NCBI GenBank assembly: GCA_950106755.1
Contig: OX467083.1
Span: 29,569,029-29,633,028, forward strand
DNA length: 64,000 bases
Source: Climacium dendroides
Lineage: Eukaryota; Streptophyta; Bryopsida; Hypnales; Climaciaceae
Direction: 5' to 3'
Shown: one piece after another, positions 1 to 13,379 of the stretch
Layout of the letters: the number at the start of each line of letters is the position of its first letter
Numbering within the stretch: position 1 is the first letter of the stretch
Translations under genes and position numbers: made by a program
Notes under the pieces: generated by a model
What the model was told of the DNA's origin: nothing
Seen by the model: the letters and a program-made list of their open reading frames with translations, nothing else
The model's database searches: none

Positions 1-613
1 TTTGAAGTTGGGGTGGAGTTTTGAAGTGAAGATTTGAAGTTCAAGTTGAAGTTTGAAGACATGAAGATTGAAGATTCGTGTGTTGTGGCTTGTAGCTTGT
101 TGTCTTTCTATTGTTATTCATAGCCGGTTTTCGAGGCTTGTTTTTTTTTAGCATCGTAAACCAATTGCGGGCTTTGTAGGTATTCAATATTAGCCCCGTT
201 TTGTGTTTGTGGCGACGAAGTGGGATTGATCACCCACATGGTCAATTTTATTTGTTGTTCCCACTGGTGAAAGGCACTTCCTGATCATTGTGGGTTTGAA
301 ATTTAGGAGGCAATCCTTCGGACGGTCTACTCGTATTTTGGCCGTCCGTTTTACCCGTCTGAAGCCGTAGGTTCTTATCACCTTATTTTTATCCTTATCC
401 TTATAGAGCCACCATAGGATAGGACAATGGGGAAGAGTTTGAAGATTGAAGACTAGAAGATTCGACAACCATATACAAGATTTGAAGACCAAGTTCAAAG
501 ATTTACGAATGACAATAAATTTTGTTGTCCTACAAAATCTTTCATTCCTAAATTATATCTAGTTGCAGCTAAAATCCCTGTAATTTACGAAGGCAAATCG
601 CTCTCAACACGAC
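1..613 (-). repeat. Dispersed ~2-kb repeat, copy A (partial)
   Basis: Read on the minus strand, this segment starts with GTCGTGTTGAGAGCG and continues through TTTGCCT..ATTTAGCTGCAAC-type sequence. The same start is found on the plus strand at 6311 (copy C) and, more diverged, at 2716 (copy B). Shared landmarks are GATAAGAA(AC)C, a TCCTAAATTT block and AATGGGAACAACAAA, in the same order. The copy runs off the left window edge, so only the first ~0.6 kb is visible. The 102-codon open frame at 190-498 lies inside the repeat and has no recognisable domain; it is probably not a gene. Whether the family is an LTR or a DNA element is not clear. Confidence 0.75.
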
Positions 614-711
614 AACGTTCACTTTATTTTCTTGTAGGTGCACTAGAAGCCCAACTGAGACCTTGCTTTTGCAAGTGGGTTGATTGTGGTGAAGTATAGC
701 ATTCCATATAA

Positions 712-1446
712 GGGTGATTGCAAGAAACACCTGTCGATTTTGTTGCGTTTTCACAGTACTCATGGTTTTTCTTCTGTAGTACTTTAAAAATAGAAAACTA
801 ATTTTTTTAAAATTAAAAAAATATGAATTATGTATATACTTCTAAAATGAAAGTTTGCAAGGAAGGGAATGTGTAGGAAAATTCTCTAACTAGGAGAACT
901 TGAAAAGTACCAAATCTCAAGAAAATAGGACTTTTGATGTGAAAATTAGTTAAAAATAGTAAAAACAAGTAAATACAAAAAATAAAAAGTGGCCATTTTT
1001 AAGAACTTTATGAAGATGGTCATTCACCAAAAAACTTACAAAAATAATATTTTATATGTTTCAAAATGCAAGCAGAAGGAAGCTCTCTTCATAGACTTCC
1101 ACACCACACAAAATTAATTATTTTTAAAAACCCTTCGGTGAAAAGTTGTATTTATATGTAAGGAAGAACTCCATATAGTTTTCTTGATGTAGGGTATATG
1201 AAAAAGGTACTCAAAAGTACTAAAAAACTCCAAATTGGCAAGTGTGACATTTATTTCGGGCCTATTTTTGGATAGTAAATTATTTTTGAAAATTACCAAA
1301 AAATCAAGGAAGTTGTAGGATAGTCATGAGTACCTTCCTTGTAAATCTTAAGTCATTTGAAGTTAAAACACAAAAGTTATGGCCAAAAAACAACTCAGCC
1401 CGCAACGTGTGACAGAAAATAGTACAAGTGTTTCTTGCAATCACCC
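712..1446. mobile_element. Non-autonomous TIR element, GGGTGATTGCAAGAAACAC family
   Basis: The element has terminal inverted repeats: GGGTGATTGCAAGAAACAC at the left and its complement at the right. The flanking four bases are ATAA on both sides (708-711 and 1447-1450), which may be the target duplication. The interior is AT-rich, without a convincing coding frame. A second element of nearly the same size with the same ends lies at 39079-39804, and both carry an AAAAGTTATG..CAAAAAACA block near the right end. The superfamily is not assigned. Confidence 0.7.
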
Positions 1447-2715
1447 ATAATATCTATCTTGTTTATTATTTTTCCATTTTTTATTGTATTGTGGGATTAT
1501 TAGTATAAGCGTCACTAATTTTAAGTTACAAAAGTTATCTTGAAAATTATTATACAACTATGAATGTAATAATTTTTTTATCATCTTACTTGTTGATATT
1601 TTTCAGGATGATCATGACAAAGAAATTGAAGCCTATAAAATTAACATTTCATAAGGACTATTTGGCATATCACAAGTGCATTCTATATTCCATTCATTAG
1701 GAAGCTCACATTGAGAATAAATGCCATGCTAGAGACTAAAGGTGTTATGATTCAAGATTTGGTGTCAATTATACCAAAGTTATACACAACACAAATACAA
1801 TCTTATTTATAGAAAAAAAGATTACAAATGAATTGGAGAAAGAGTTGATAGACACTGATATTATTGAAGATATTGAAGTAGAATTTGAATGTGATGATGA
1901 CAAGATAATCAAATCATCCATTGCTAAAGGTTTTTCCATCCCAATATACATTTCAAAGGTATGTAAAGTGAAAAACTAGAAAAGTTATTTAAGAACCTTA
2001 AATTTCCTTGAAATTAATAATAATTGCATTCTTGTGAATGGGAATGACTTGGTGGGTCTTGTCATATTTGATTTTTTTTATTTACATGAAAGTGAAATTT
2101 TAGAAAATTCTTTGTTTAGTTTGTGTCAAATCTCTGGTATTGTTAATTGGTTGAAAAAAATTAAAATGACCTACCAATTTTGCATGGCACAAGATTGTCC
2201 TATGGCAAATTTGACAAGTATGCCTAGTCAGTGAAACCTCTTAATGGTAGTTGTCTTCTTAGAAAACAACCACCAAGTGCTACTAATTTAAATTATGCAG
2301 CAATTGATGTTGTAAATTTAATGTATAAGAATCTACAAATTCATCTTATTTCTTGGACACATGAATGGGAGAAAATGGTGTCATATTTGGGCACTTCATA
2401 TGCTAGATTAGGCTCTTTTCCCTTCATTACTATGACTAGTATGTTAAACTTTTATGCCAATGTTCATTATGATGAGACTAATGGTGGCTTTCAAGAGTCA
2501 TATCGAAGTTTGTTAGATTTTTCAATCAAACTACATATACTTGAAGTATTTTTCAATTGATAAAGTATGGCATATTTTTCAAGCCTAGACAAGAAACTTT
2601 AATAGTTTTTAAAGTTACTGAAGTAAAGCATTAGATACTTTAGAACAAAGATTACTTTCAACTTGATACAACTTTGATAGTAAAGGAATAAATGTTGAAA
2701 GTGGTATCAAGTAGA
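1447..2715 (+). other. AT-rich stretch with degenerate coding-like fragment
   Basis: No intact gene is present. Between about 1790 and 2560, several plus-strand pieces look protein-like: an acidic stretch with ELEKELIDTDIIEDIEVEF ending at a splice-donor-like AAAGGTATGT near 1957, then open frames 2034-2234 and 2231-2560. The second contains W, Y and D-rich text such as NVHYDETNGGFQESYRSLL. I do not recognise a family. It may be a decayed transposon or host-gene fragment; frameshifts and stops separate the pieces. Confidence 0.3.
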
Positions 2716-4720
2716 GAGAAGTTTGCCTCAAGAAATCACAAGGATTCTAGCTGCAACAACAAATGGTTTACTAAAAAGTTTAATTAAATCTTCAAGTTTT
2801 TGAATCTTCAAATTTTCAAACTGTTTTTTGTTGGCCTATCCTATTGATGGTTCTAAATGAATTCAAGGATTAAGATAGGTGATAAGAAACCACAGTCCTC
2901 AGACATGTAAAATAGAATAGCTAGACCACAAGCTAAACCGTTCGAGAGATTGGTTCCTAAATTTTAAACCTATGGTAACCAGCAAATGTGCTTTATCAAT
3001 GGGAACAACAAAAAAATACGATCATATGGGTAACCAATCCCACTTTGTCATCTTCACAATACAAAAAGAGGCTAAACAATGGTTTCATCTATACCATCTA
3101 TAACATCAAAACTTACAAAGAAAAACAAGTCACAAGCCACAACACACAAGTTTATAAAGTCTCCATCCTTCAAATTTCAATTCCTATTCTTTGGCTGAAT
3201 TTTGGTGTGGTGCCACAAATGATTTATGCAATCAAATGAAATGTACAATAGTTTTTTGAAAAGCTTACACAATTTTTTATAAAATTCTCTACTACTCCTT
3301 TAAAACTCAAATAAAATTAACACTCTGTTCATTTTTTATGGCCACTCAAACTTTCAACTTCTAAAATTGAGAACAATAGACCTTCCTTCACTTTCACACT
3401 CACAACTCACTCATAAATGCTTCAAATACAACAAATGATAGCTACTTGAAAATCTAACAAAAAATTTCACAACTTCTTCAAATTTCATTACAAACCAAAG
3501 ACCTGTCTGTCTTCTATGGTAAGCCAAAGTCTTTATCCCTTCATATAGGAGGCAACAGACCTCCCTTCACTCAAACTAGTATAAATCTCAACCCACAACT
3601 TTAATTCAAGTAAGAGAAGACTTAATAAAAAGATGACTTTGTGATACAAAACTCCTCTAATTTTCATTTCAAATTTTTTAAAACTCAACACATCTTGGCT
3701 CTTCAAACATTCGGGCTTCCTAAACCAATAACAAAGAAGAAGAAGATGAATAATATCACCTTATCCTCTACTTCAATAATACAACTCAATAATGCAAAAC
3801 CAAATGGACATCACCCCATAATTTGGCCATAAAGCTATCCTACCACCCATTGGTCAAATATTTAACCAAACTATAAAATTTACCTTCTTATCTAAAAGAT
3901 AAATTGCCCCAAAATTACTAGAAAGCTATTAATTTTTATATTTTCCTTCTATGACATTAAACACACAAAATAAAATTTCTAAAATAATAAAATGTCTATT
4001 AGATGTCTACTAGAGGTAAAAACCAAAGTTCTAAAAAAATCTCATTCCATTTGCAAAAACTTGAGAATGCGTTTGACAGTAGCAGCAATGTAATCTACAT
4101 AATCTGCCTTCATCAAATGATTGACCAACCCCTCTAATCATCGTTAGTGGCCAAGACTTCCCTTTTTAGTTTCATCATACAATAGTATTGATCAATGTTC
4201 AAACCCTCAAAACACCTTTTAAATGTCACTTTTCGACTACCAGGCTCAACACATTTGACTTACAACAAAATCACCAATGCTTGAGCATCGTGTTAAAGGT
4301 TCCCGTGCCAACGTTGCTCCACGCAAGGCTACTTTGGTGGTTGAGAAGGCCCAACTTTTTTTTTAAGACATTCATGCGATAATGCAAAATTCAATAGTAG
4401 AAGAGGTTGTTCTGATAGTTGTGATGAAGAAAACTCAAATTTTATTTCCGGTTGAGGTTCTTCATCTTGGGACTAAAAAAAACCTTTCCAATTCAACATA
4501 CTAAAATCTAAAGTAAAAAATAAAAAATAAAAAAATCAAGTAGGTAAAGCTCAAATATAGTTGCATCATTTTAAATAGATAGCATGCCATAACAAGAAGG
4601 TGTCACTTTGAAGTTACTTAGCATGATGTCATTTTTCTATCTATACTATGATAATCAAATTTATAAAAATAAGATATTAGTATATCTTTTTACATTATGT
4701 ACGCATTTATAGTGCGACAA
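2716..4720 (+). repeat. Dispersed ~2-kb repeat, copy B
   Basis: This copy is collinear with copy C (6311-8290) at roughly 70-80% identity by eye. It begins GAGAG..GTTTGCCTCA(A/G)GAAATCACA and ends past the block AACAAGAAGGTGTCAC. Near the right end (about 4050-4290, minus strand), a decayed version of the reading frame found intact in copy C is visible, including the pieces RCFEGLN and DQYY. In-frame stops and shifts break it here. All short open frames on the plus strand are spurious. Confidence 0.75.
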
Positions 4721-5461
4721 CGGATCAAAAACATTTGGAAAAACTCTCAAATGCACACCAAATGGATTGACGTTTTGGGATTTGTTTGTAAAGCAAATTG
4801 AGGTAAGAACCTCGAAACTATAAGCCATACTTTCATTTCTGTGGACTTATGAATAATGATAGTGATACATTTTAATTGGTTGAGATCATTATGCTAAATG
4901 ATCATTTACACCCTTGATTGTTACGATTTTTTTCCACAAATGTGACTCTAAATGGAGACTTTATCATCTGATTGAATTGGTAGAGGATTTTCACAAGTTT
5001 TCATTCTTTTTCATAACCTCAACCACACTTACAACTTCAATGCATCCCTTGTCTTCATAAACTTGTTCAACACTCACAATGAAAGCGTACAGATTCTATA
5101 GCAAACTTCTGTATAAATTTGGGTCACTCGTTAGAAAATTGTTTCTTTTTTTTTATACCACCAATTGCTTGATTATTATTCAAGAATAATCTTACTATGA
5201 CTTTCTCAAGAGGACTTTTTGCATATTTCTAATTTGCATGTTTCTGTTTTAGATTGTAAAAAGAAACAAAGACTCTAAATTGGAAGTCATCACTTTCAAC
5301 CAAGTATTATTCCTTTCTCACCATCTCCAGTTATTATTTTCTTTCTTATCTTTGTTGCCTAAAATTTATCATGACAACCTATAAAGGATATAAGTATCGA
5401 TCATTTTCTTGTCATTTATTATAGAGCCAATATTCTTGTGTGGTTGAAGTGAGGTTGATTC
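4721..5461. other. AT-rich intergenic sequence
   Basis: No coding frame, RNA gene or repeat that I can match elsewhere in the window. Confidence 0.5.
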
Positions 5462-5464
5462 CTT

Positions 5465-6232
5465 CATTACTAAAAAAATGGTGTTTAAGTCAACAAAAAT
5501 TTAACATTTTTTTGTTGATTGGGATATTGAATTGATAGTTTTAACAATTTTTTGTTGATTTGGTAAAAGCTAATAAGATAGTCATTGAATTTTTGTTGAT
5601 TCGGATAGTACAATGTTTAAAACTATAAAAAAAATTAACATTTTTTTATTAAGAAGACATGCCACTTACTCGTTGTTGATAAAAGAGAGATAACTTTAGC
5701 ACCATAAGAAAGGAAAAGATAAACTCTTTATATAATGGGATGATAAAAAGTCAAACAAACCATATGGGATATGTAAATCACTCATAGTTTTAATTCACAT
5801 ATCCCATATACTTTGTTCTTCCTTCACCCCTATTTATATAAAGAGTTTGTCTTCTCTTCTCTTCTATCACCAAAGTCACCTCTCTTTTATTATCAATCTC
5901 CAAGTTATGAGAAATTATTATTTTTTTAATAAATTATAAAATTTATTTATTTTAATTAGATTATAAAATTTAATTTATAGTCCTATCTATGTGTTGTTTT
6001 TTGTCTATGTAGTGATTTGGATTGGATTGGTTTTTGGCTTGCCAAGTGGTGGCTATTCATTGAATAAATTTATAAATGAATTAATAATATTATTTTTTTG
6101 ACTTGACCACCATAACAAAATAGATAACAGTTTTGTTATATACTGTTAAAGACAACGCGATTGAGGCTACAAATGACATCAACACTTTTTTGTTAATTTT
6201 TTACTATAGTGATCACTGTTTTTCTACTAGTG
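5465..6232. mobile_element. Non-autonomous CACTA-type (CMC/EnSpm) element
   Basis: The right end reads TTTTTCTACTAGTG, the complement of the CACTAGTAGAAAAA termini typical of plant CACTA transposons. The left end, CATTACTAAAAAAATGGTG, is a slightly decayed match. A perfect 3-bp direct repeat CTT flanks it (5462-5464 and 6233-6235), which is the TSD length expected for CACTA. The interior is a large imperfect foldback: the segment around 5690-5785 (GATAAACTCTTTATATAA, CATATGGGATATG) recurs inverted at 5795-5890. There is no transposase, so it would depend on a partner in trans. Confidence 0.8.
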
Positions 6233-6310
6233 CTTGGCTTGCCAAGTCAAGATGGACAATGCTAGCTAGTAAAATAGGGCTCTTATGTAATTATATGATT
6301 TAATACATAC

Positions 6311-8290
6311 GTTGTCGTGTTGAGAGCGGTTTGCCTCAGGAAATCACAGAGATTCTAGCTACAACTGGAGAAAGTTGTTTAAGAATTTTTTTAAATCTAC
6401 AAGTCTTTTGGTCTTCTTGTCTTTAAATCTTTATATCTTCAAGTCTTCTAACTGCTTCACGTTGGCCTATCATGTTGGTGGTTCTAAAGGGTCAGGATTT
6501 GGATAGGTGATAAGAAACCACGAGTCTCGAACAGGTAAAACAGGACAGCTAGACCACGAACTGAAACTGTCCGAAAGATTGGCTCCTAAATTTCAAACCC
6601 ACGGTGACCGACAAACATGCTTCACCAATGGGAACAACAAAAATAAACAACCATATGGATTATCAATCACACTTTGTTGTTTCCACGACATAAAACGAGG
6701 CTAAACAATGGTTTCACCCATTCTGCCTGCAACAACAAAGTTTACAAGAAAAGACAAGCCACAAACCACAACATATAAGTCTTCAAAGTCTCCTCAAAAC
6801 CCCATCTCCTTGACTGAACTTTGATTTGATGCTACAAAAGCATTACAACTTCAAATGAAATGAATAATAGCTCTTTGGAAAGCTAATACAATCTTCTACT
6901 TCTCCTCCAAATTTCAATTCATTTGAACACTCTGTCTAACTTCTATGGCCATCTAAAGTTTCGGCCTTGAAAAAAAAAAGGCAACAAACCTTTCTTTGCT
7001 TCACCACTCACAACTCATTCATACCAACTTTAAATTGAATGAACGATAGCTTCTTAAAAAACTAACAACATTTCCTACACTTCCTTAAAGTTTCATCACA
7101 AACAAAAAACTTGTCCGTTTTTTATGGTTGATCGAAGTCTCAACCCCTCTTCATAAGAGGTAGTAGACCTCCAAATTAAGCAAGTGAGATCAATTTGAAA
7201 ACAAGATAACATAATACACAACTTCATCGATGTCCATTGCAAAACTTCTTGTACACAACTCATAATGGTCTTTCAAACATTCGGGTTTTTTCCAAAACTA
7301 TAATGAAAGAAAAGATGAATAGTGTCCACCTTTTTCTCTCCCTTATCAACAACTCTCCACCACATAATCAAGTAGACATCAACCCTTAACTTGCTCCTAA
7401 AACTAACTTACAATTATAGACCTTCATATTTGGCCCTACAACTATTTCTTTATCTTTAACTTAGAAGGAAAATCACTTCAAAGTCCATCTAGAAGGCAAA
7501 CTACTTCCATTTTTTCTTTTCACAACTATAACCATACAAAATAATTTCTATAAGAATACTTCAAATATGGATATAAGTATCAATATCAAATCAATGTCTA
7601 TTAGAGGTAAAAAAAACTAGAGTTCTAAAACAACCTTCACTCCATCTGCAAAAACTTGAGAATGTGTTTGACAATCACAGCGACATATTTAGCACGATCC
7701 GCCTTTGTTAAGGGATTGACTGGTCCTTCTAACCATCGTTGGTAACCACAACTCCCCTTAATTGGCCTGACCATATAATAGTATTGGTCGTCGTTTAGAC
7801 CCTCAAAACACCTTTCACATGTCACTTCACGGTTACCGAGTTCAACATATCCAACTTGCAACAAGATTACCAACGTACGAGCATCCCATTGAAGGTTTCT
7901 GTGCCACTGCTGTTCTATACGAGGCTACTTTGGCGGTCGAGAAGGCCCAGCTTCATCTCATGGCTGCTCAAATGGCGATGCAAAATTCTATGTCAAAAGC
8001 GGCTCATCCGATAGTTGCGACAATGAAAGCTCAAATTCAACCTCCAGTTGAGGCTCTTCATCTTGAGACTATAAAAAAACCCCTCCAATTCGACATTCTA
8101 AATCTAAAGTGAAAAACAAACAACAATAATTTAACTCGATGCAGCTCTTATGTGGATCCTTCTTCTTATACATATGACTTACACCTCCACAAGAAGGCGT
8201 CACCTTGAAGTTACACGTATAATATATAGTACGTATTTTTATAGTATGTATGTATGTACATCACAATAACATAATGAATAGTTTTTTAAT
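6311..8290 (+). repeat. Dispersed ~2-kb repeat, copy C (best preserved)
   Basis: This is the longest and cleanest copy of the family also seen at 1-613 (inverted) and 2716-4720. It starts at GTTGTCGTGTTGAGAGCGG and runs through the same ordered landmarks. It carries an open frame on the minus strand near its right end (listed separately) and an open frame on the plus strand at 7819-8112. Terminal inverted or direct repeats were not found, so the class of element is open. Confidence 0.75.
7637..7873 (-). CDS. Repeat-encoded protein fragment, unknown family
   Basis: This 78-codon open frame has a protein-like composition and a CERC pair, with the text REVTCERCFEGLNDDQYYY followed by a W-containing helix-like end, ILKFLQME. 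The equivalent frame in copy B (about 4050-4290, minus strand) keeps matching residues (VILL, VE.G.R.VT, RCFEGLN.DQYY, FLQME stop) despite stops. That suggests the region once coded for protein in the parent element. I do not recognise the domain. The 5' end is arbitrary (first ATG), so this is best read as a fragment of a larger transposon protein. Confidence 0.35.
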   Translation of the reverse strand: MVILLQVGYVELGNREVTCERCFEGLNDDQYYYMVRPIKGSCGYQRWLEGPVNPLTKADRAKYVAVIVKHILKFLQME

Positions 8291-8884
<594 letters not shown>

Positions 8885-9439
8885 GGGGGTGCACTCACCT
8901 TCTTTTTGATGTTAGCGTGCAAACAAAACTTTGGACCCCCTATATACTATTTGAATTTTAAATAAAATTAAATGAAAAAATATGAATAGATTTTTATACT
9001 TTGAAAGTTTATGTTTTGAATTATTTATATTTATATTTTGTTAATAATAATTAGTTATAAATTTTTGAAATAAAAAGATACACTATAAATCTAAAAAATA
9101 ACTTTTACACCCCTATATTATATAAGAAAAAATTATCTAAAAAATGAACAAAAAAATCCTACAAATAACTCTCTATTGAAATTCATTTTGAGTTGAATAT
9201 TGATGCAATGGTCATCTAAATGTGTTCTCTAAAAATATTTGAGTTAAAAAAACATGCCATTTTAGCGCATTTTTAACCACTTCTAGAAATCATTCCATAT
9301 TTTATTTGAGTTTAAAATTTTGGGAATAGAATCCTATAGTCATTAGTAAAAAATGCTCAAAATTTGAAGTTAGAATTATAGTTTATTAGAAACCACTTGT
9401 TTGCATGTGATCAATGGAGTTTCTATATAGTGCACCCCC
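8885..9439. mobile_element. Putative TIR element with GGGGGTGCACT ends
   Basis: The 11-bp ends GGGGGTGCACT (8885) and AGTGCACCCCC (ending 9439) are exact inverted repeats, and the next ~35 bp inside are also loosely complementary (a GCAAAC/GTTTGC block). The interior is AT-rich and non-coding. No target duplication was identified, so the assignment is tentative. Confidence 0.45.
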
Positions 9440-10257
9440 TAAGGCCTAAGGGTTTTTGTATCAATTTTGCTTCGCTATATACATTTCCTCATTGCATTTT
9501 GCCACTACTACCATTCATTGTTAATTGACCAACATTGTTTATATGAATGCAATTCCTGGAAATTGCATAGGATGCTGATGAGAATATAAGTTTTAAATGA
9601 TTGCTTAACTCCATTACATTCTATGAATCTTTTAAATGTAGACACATTCAAATTGCTTATCAATTTCCTAGAGGTAGAACTTTCTACACTTCTACTACAC
9701 AAGTGTTGTTAGGTGGAGCTGGAGCAAACGAGCAATGTAGGGGCTATGGATGACACCACACACAATATAGGCTTGGAGGATAAGGTCCTTTTTTCTTCAT
9801 ACTATCCCCATCAAATACTTCAATAGCTAGTTTTGCCTACCACTCTTACCATGCACCTTCCAAGTAATTGATATAGCTCAGCCTACTAAACATTGACTTT
9901 CAAAAGCTAAGGTTTACCAGTGATAACGTCTAAAATAGAGTTGTTTAGTGTTGGAAATGCATAAGGTGAGCATTACAAGCCGAGATGAGAATTGACATGC
10001 AACGCATTTAGAAACAAAATCTGGAGAGAGATGATCGATGCATGGCTGATTTGGGTAAAGAGGTAACAAAGAAGAATGACAATGCTAAATTCTAAAGGAC
10101 CTAGAATCCCAAATTGAGCTTCATGTCAAATTCTAATATTTACAATACAACCAATGAAATTGTCCGTTTTATAACTATGATTATGAACCTTTGATCTTTT
10201 AAGGGTCAGTTTTTTGTACTAGTAGAGTAACTTGAGTGTTTTTGTTATCAAAGCATG
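9440..10257. other. Intergenic sequence
   Basis: Nothing recognisable; short open frames only. Confidence 0.5.
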
Positions 10258-10532
10258 CATTAGATGGGATTTGAGGCCTTTAGAAGGCTGTGAGTTATCA
10301 TGGCGGGGAATGCACTGCAGCAGCGACAGAACAGTGACAGTGCAGCAGGCTGACGTGGTCGAGACTCAGCCACATCATTTTCAATTTTTTTTTAAAATTT
10401 TCAACTTTTTTGCATTCTAAGAACTAATTTTTTTTTAAATTTCCTGTCAGTTGGCCGTTCCCTCACTATAGGGGGAACAGCGAGGGAATAAACCTGAAAC
10501 AACCCTCTACAAACCTCAAATCCCATCTAATG
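10258..10532. mobile_element. Short MITE with CATTAGATGGGATTTGAGG ends
   Basis: A 19-bp perfect terminal inverted repeat, CATTAGATGGGATTTGAGG, occurs at both ends. A TA dinucleotide sits inside each end (10261-10262 and 10528-10529), so the true border could be the TA with GATGGGATTTGAGG as the TIR. The core is more GC-rich than the flanks. The 62-codon frame at 10232-10420 overlaps the left end and is spurious. Confidence 0.65.
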
Positions 10533-13379
10533 AGTCAATTACATTATGTCATTGCAATACAATGTGATTTTTTGATCGTACAATGTGATTGTTTGCTCAA
10601 CAGGCTAGGTTTTCATTTCTTGATGAAGTACTACTCGAAACCCTATTGGATCTATATCTTTGGGACATTATAGATTGTTGTTACCAATTGGGAATGGTGA
10701 TAAAAGAATTCTTTGTGGTATGTCTATTCATTCACAACTTTACATGTGTTGCAACCTTGTAAATCCCATGGATCATCATGATGTTGGTTCGCTTATTATT
10801 TTTTTCTTGTGAGGAATAGGAAATCAACGAATTCCATTCTTTGACCTCTCCTAGTAATCAGGACAGGTGGCTTTGGTTTTATTTCTATGCAAGTGGCCAT
10901 GAGCTTGAGTCTACCAAGTGCTACTTCATTACCAAAGCAAACAATCCAAATACGCCATATCAAATTGTTCTTAATTTTTTAGAGAGTAATTATTCCAATG
11001 CACATAGTTTAGAAGAGCACTTGAATAAAGTTACAGAGAACTATTTGTGTTGCATTAACCTTGTAAAGATACTGGGAACCAAATTGGTCTAATGGATGAC
11101 TTCAATGATTACTGTAGAAAAAGAGAATGCACTTATTGATCCAACAATCAAAGAATTTTGGTGACTGCCTTGGTCATGGGGGGCTGCGTCCTTACAAGAT
11201 TAAACAATTGCTCATATTGTATATGCATGTATCACATATTTTTGAGAAATTATGGGGTGAAATAGACAATAAGATCTATAGTCTAATATTGAAAAGAATA
11301 TAGGTCCATGGATGTACCAAATTTGCAAAATTTTATGCTCCTAATATAGTGTATCACTTACCTTGATATTGTTTATTTTCCATTTAGCTCCATCATGGAT
11401 CTCTCTGAGTAGATAGTTTAAATGGATATTACAGGGTAAGGTGGTTGTCCAACCTGCCAAGGGTGAGAAGCTTGCAGTGCCCAACAAGTAATTGACAACA
11501 AGATGATTTATAATTGAAGAATTTTACCATGTAAGATCTATTGCACTAAACTTTGCATTGGGTTTGCTATTTTTTGTTTGTGTTAAATGATTCATTTCTT
11601 CTATGCAATGCTATGACTACTAGTACTAACCTCCTTTTTGGTGTTGACTTGCGAAAAGTAATAGCTGCAATTACAAACACCAATTTGTAAGCTTTTTAGA
11701 TTCCAGAGGGCATATTAGCTTAGGAATTGTTTTTAGTCAGTGTACCAATATCTATGTTTGTAGTTTTGGTGTTGCAATTTCTCATTTTAGATCCCATTAG
11801 TGTGTCCTAGCTAATTATGCATGACATGACTTGAAGCCTAATTGTGATGTTCAAATGTGACAATTATGTTTATAAAGGTGTTGCAGGAGCTGCCAACATA
11901 ACTGTGATTGTAAGATTCGTTGTCAATAAATGTTTTGAAGTGGATATTTTAATTGAGTGCATGTAGACCTATTTGAATATTATATTCTTGAATACCATAT
12001 TTTTTCTCTCATCAAACCCAAAGTAATAGATGTGTCCCAATTTAAAATTCAATCTTTTCTTTTACTATTGCACTATATTAAGTCGTAGAAAACTGCATAC
12101 AAATGAACTCAATAAGAAATGTTTGACAAGTGAATTAAAGATTCTACATCCACCACCTAGACTATTGCGACCCAATGTGCTATGATGATGTTCGTGAAGT
12201 TCATTCAAGCGCTCACACTGAAGGCTAAGCTTGTGTTGATAGCATGCTCTATCTTCATCCACAAGAGCGTCTGGCACTGGGCGATGTTTGATCCAAAATG
12301 GAATCCAACAAGTGGACACAAAGGCAAGTTTAGGGTTTAGAGGAGAAGACTAATACTTTCACACTAGTGAATGTTTTGAAAAAAAAAAGGTGGTTGGAGT
12401 TTGGAAGTGCACCCGGAATTTGCATTGGTTCCATTTAGCGAATTGTAAGTGTGCATGTACAACACTACGGATTACAATGGAGAGGTTTTTGATATTGGAG
12501 ATGAAGATAAGTGTAAAGCTCTTCTAGCCTTACCTAAACAATTTTGAGATGATTTGGGATTATTTAGCTTGAATCTTCTATCGTTTCCAATAGAACCTTG
12601 GTTTAGTCACAAGGTTTAGTATAAACTACAAGCAAATGAAATATAATTGAACTCTATCTCAAACATTCTTAGAAATTCTTTAGAGAGACTCCAAAGATTC
12701 CAAGAAAAATTAAATAAGTTAGACATTTAGATTAGCATCAATAAAATTAACCCTTCTTATTATTAAAGTAGGTCACATCAACATAGATAGCTATTGTATA
12801 CGTTTAATAACTTATCTAAGTCTTCTATCATTCACAAGATAGATAGTAATCATTCTTAATTGAATAAATCATCAAATTCTTCAATACAACAATGTTGAAT
12901 TCAACCTAATATCCATCTTTTCAAGTATTCTTCATTTTTCATTACTCCTTACATTTGTAGAGTCCACCAAGACATTGAGATTTCCTCATAGCATCTCAAC
13001 ATTAGCAAATCTTAATTTGATTTTTTTAATATGTAACCTCATAACCTCACATGTTTAGTCATTACATAGTTCACTTGGTATTGGTAAAACTACAAATGTT
13101 TGTCTTGTAAATTTTCTTTTATTTGTCTTGTATTCATTTTGTGATTGTGACATTGGTGGTATAGATGTATGTCAAGTTGTGAACCTATTTGTGCCCTATA
13201 TCCTATATTTGTTGTTTATGTGGTTAGAAGGTGTATTCATATAAGTTTCAATACCATTTTGTTGATATTTTTTAATCCAACACTTGAGATCATTTGGTAA
13301 GTAGAGATTTTTTTTCAAAACCTATGTTGTTATTCTAAAGCATGTGCCAAGTACACAAAACTCTAAATTGCTTTAAAAG
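10533..13379. other. AT-rich region with relic repeat
   Basis: No intact gene. A plus-strand frame at 10841-11092 has plausible protein text (DRWLWFYFYASGHELE) without a known motif. The segment just after it (about 11090-11400) resembles 25500-25760: ATGGATGACTTCA, TTGGTCATGG..GG, CAAGATTAAA / CAAAGATTAAA. Both therefore look like copies of one old element. Confidence 0.35.

Noticed and set aside
1..8290. Copies A to C as LTRs of one retrotransposon
   Set aside because: Copies A and C are in opposite orientation, no TG..CA borders or primer-binding site were seen, and no reverse transcriptase lies between B and C.
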